Source: Acidobacteriota bacterium
Lineage (GTDB): Bacteria > Acidobacteriota > Terriglobia > UBA7540
Direction: 5' to 3'
Assembly: GCA_003165615.1 (NCBI GenBank)
Contig: PLWR01000556.1
Span: 1-5,625, forward strand
DNA: 5,625 bases
A model generated the notes under the pieces. It saw only the letters and a program-made list of their open reading frames with translations, made no database searches and was not told the origin of the DNA. The translations under genes were made by a program, and so were the position numbers. Positions within the stretch are counted from its first letter, which is position 1, and each line of letters begins with the position of its first letter. This document shows, piece by piece, positions 5,491 to 5,625 of this stretch.

Positions 5491-5625
5491 CCCAACACCT
5501 TGCGGGACCTTCCCTGACGTAGGCAGTCATTTGGCCGTGTAGTCGGCAAACCCAACGACTAGCCCTCAACCTAAGTGCCCCCGAAACGGGGTTCGGGTCA
5601 TCGAAGACATCTGAGGATCGATGTC
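5491..5625. other. Non-coding right flank of the IS
   Basis: I see no supported gene up to the window edge. With the element removed, this stretch would directly continue the spacer that ends at 3771, so the IS entered a non-coding region downstream of the receptor gene. The last 47 bases hold overlapping inverted repeats, listed separately. Confidence 0.5.
5579..5625. repeat. Cluster of overlapping inverted repeats at the window edge
   Basis: Two competing pairs sit side by side. CCCCG (5579-5583)/CGGGG (5587-5591) overlaps CCCGAA (5580-5585)/TTCGGG (5592-5597). CATCGA (5599-5604)/TCGATG (5618-5623) overlaps GACATC (5606-5611)/GATGTC (5620-5625). All arms are perfect but short (5-6 bp). They could be an operator, an RNA switch or chance; the window ends before any context appears. 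Confidence 0.4.

Overview
The window looks like a chromosomal piece from an Acidobacteriota-type bacterium (Solibacter/Koribacter/Bryobacter-like). This is inferred from protein style, not from a database search. The main clue is a large outer-membrane receptor that begins with a carboxypeptidase-regulatory-like domain, carries the SPFNITTG...NGDS..NDRP motif and has a Gly/Pro-rich insert near its C-terminus. Such receptors are strongly expanded in that phylum. The DNA is moderately GC-rich.

Layout: (1) positions 1-519 hold the C-terminal end of a secretin, the outer-membrane ring protein of type II/III secretion or type IV pilus machines; its N-terminus lies outside the window. (2) After a 56-nt gap, a complete 985-residue TonB-dependent-receptor-like protein (576-3533, + strand) starts behind a clear GGAGG ribosome binding site. 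The short same-strand gap allows co-transcription with the secretin, but no shared function can be shown. (3) Positions 3534-3771 are non-coding and GC-rich, with at least two strong hairpins, one of which may be a weak terminator. (4) Positions 3772-5486 fit one complete IS1380-family insertion sequence of about 1.7 kb. It has imperfect 16-bp terminal inverted repeats, a 4-bp near-duplication of target (CTAG/TTAG), and a single minus-strand DDE transposase whose three catalytic acidic residues are intact. (5) Positions 5487-5625 are a non-coding right flank that ends in closely packed, overlapping inverted repeats.

The most interesting signal is at the transposase 5' end. A perfect 12-bp inverted repeat (5390-5401 and 5450-5461) would hide the ribosome binding site and start codon, but only in transcripts that enter from outside the element. 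The element's own candidate promoter is placed so that its transcript would lack the upstream arm. This is the same logic that protects IS10 and IS50 from activation by read-through transcription. It also points to TTG at 5391, not the upstream TTG at 5430, as the true start. I found no RNA gene, CRISPR array, or convincing new multi-gene system.
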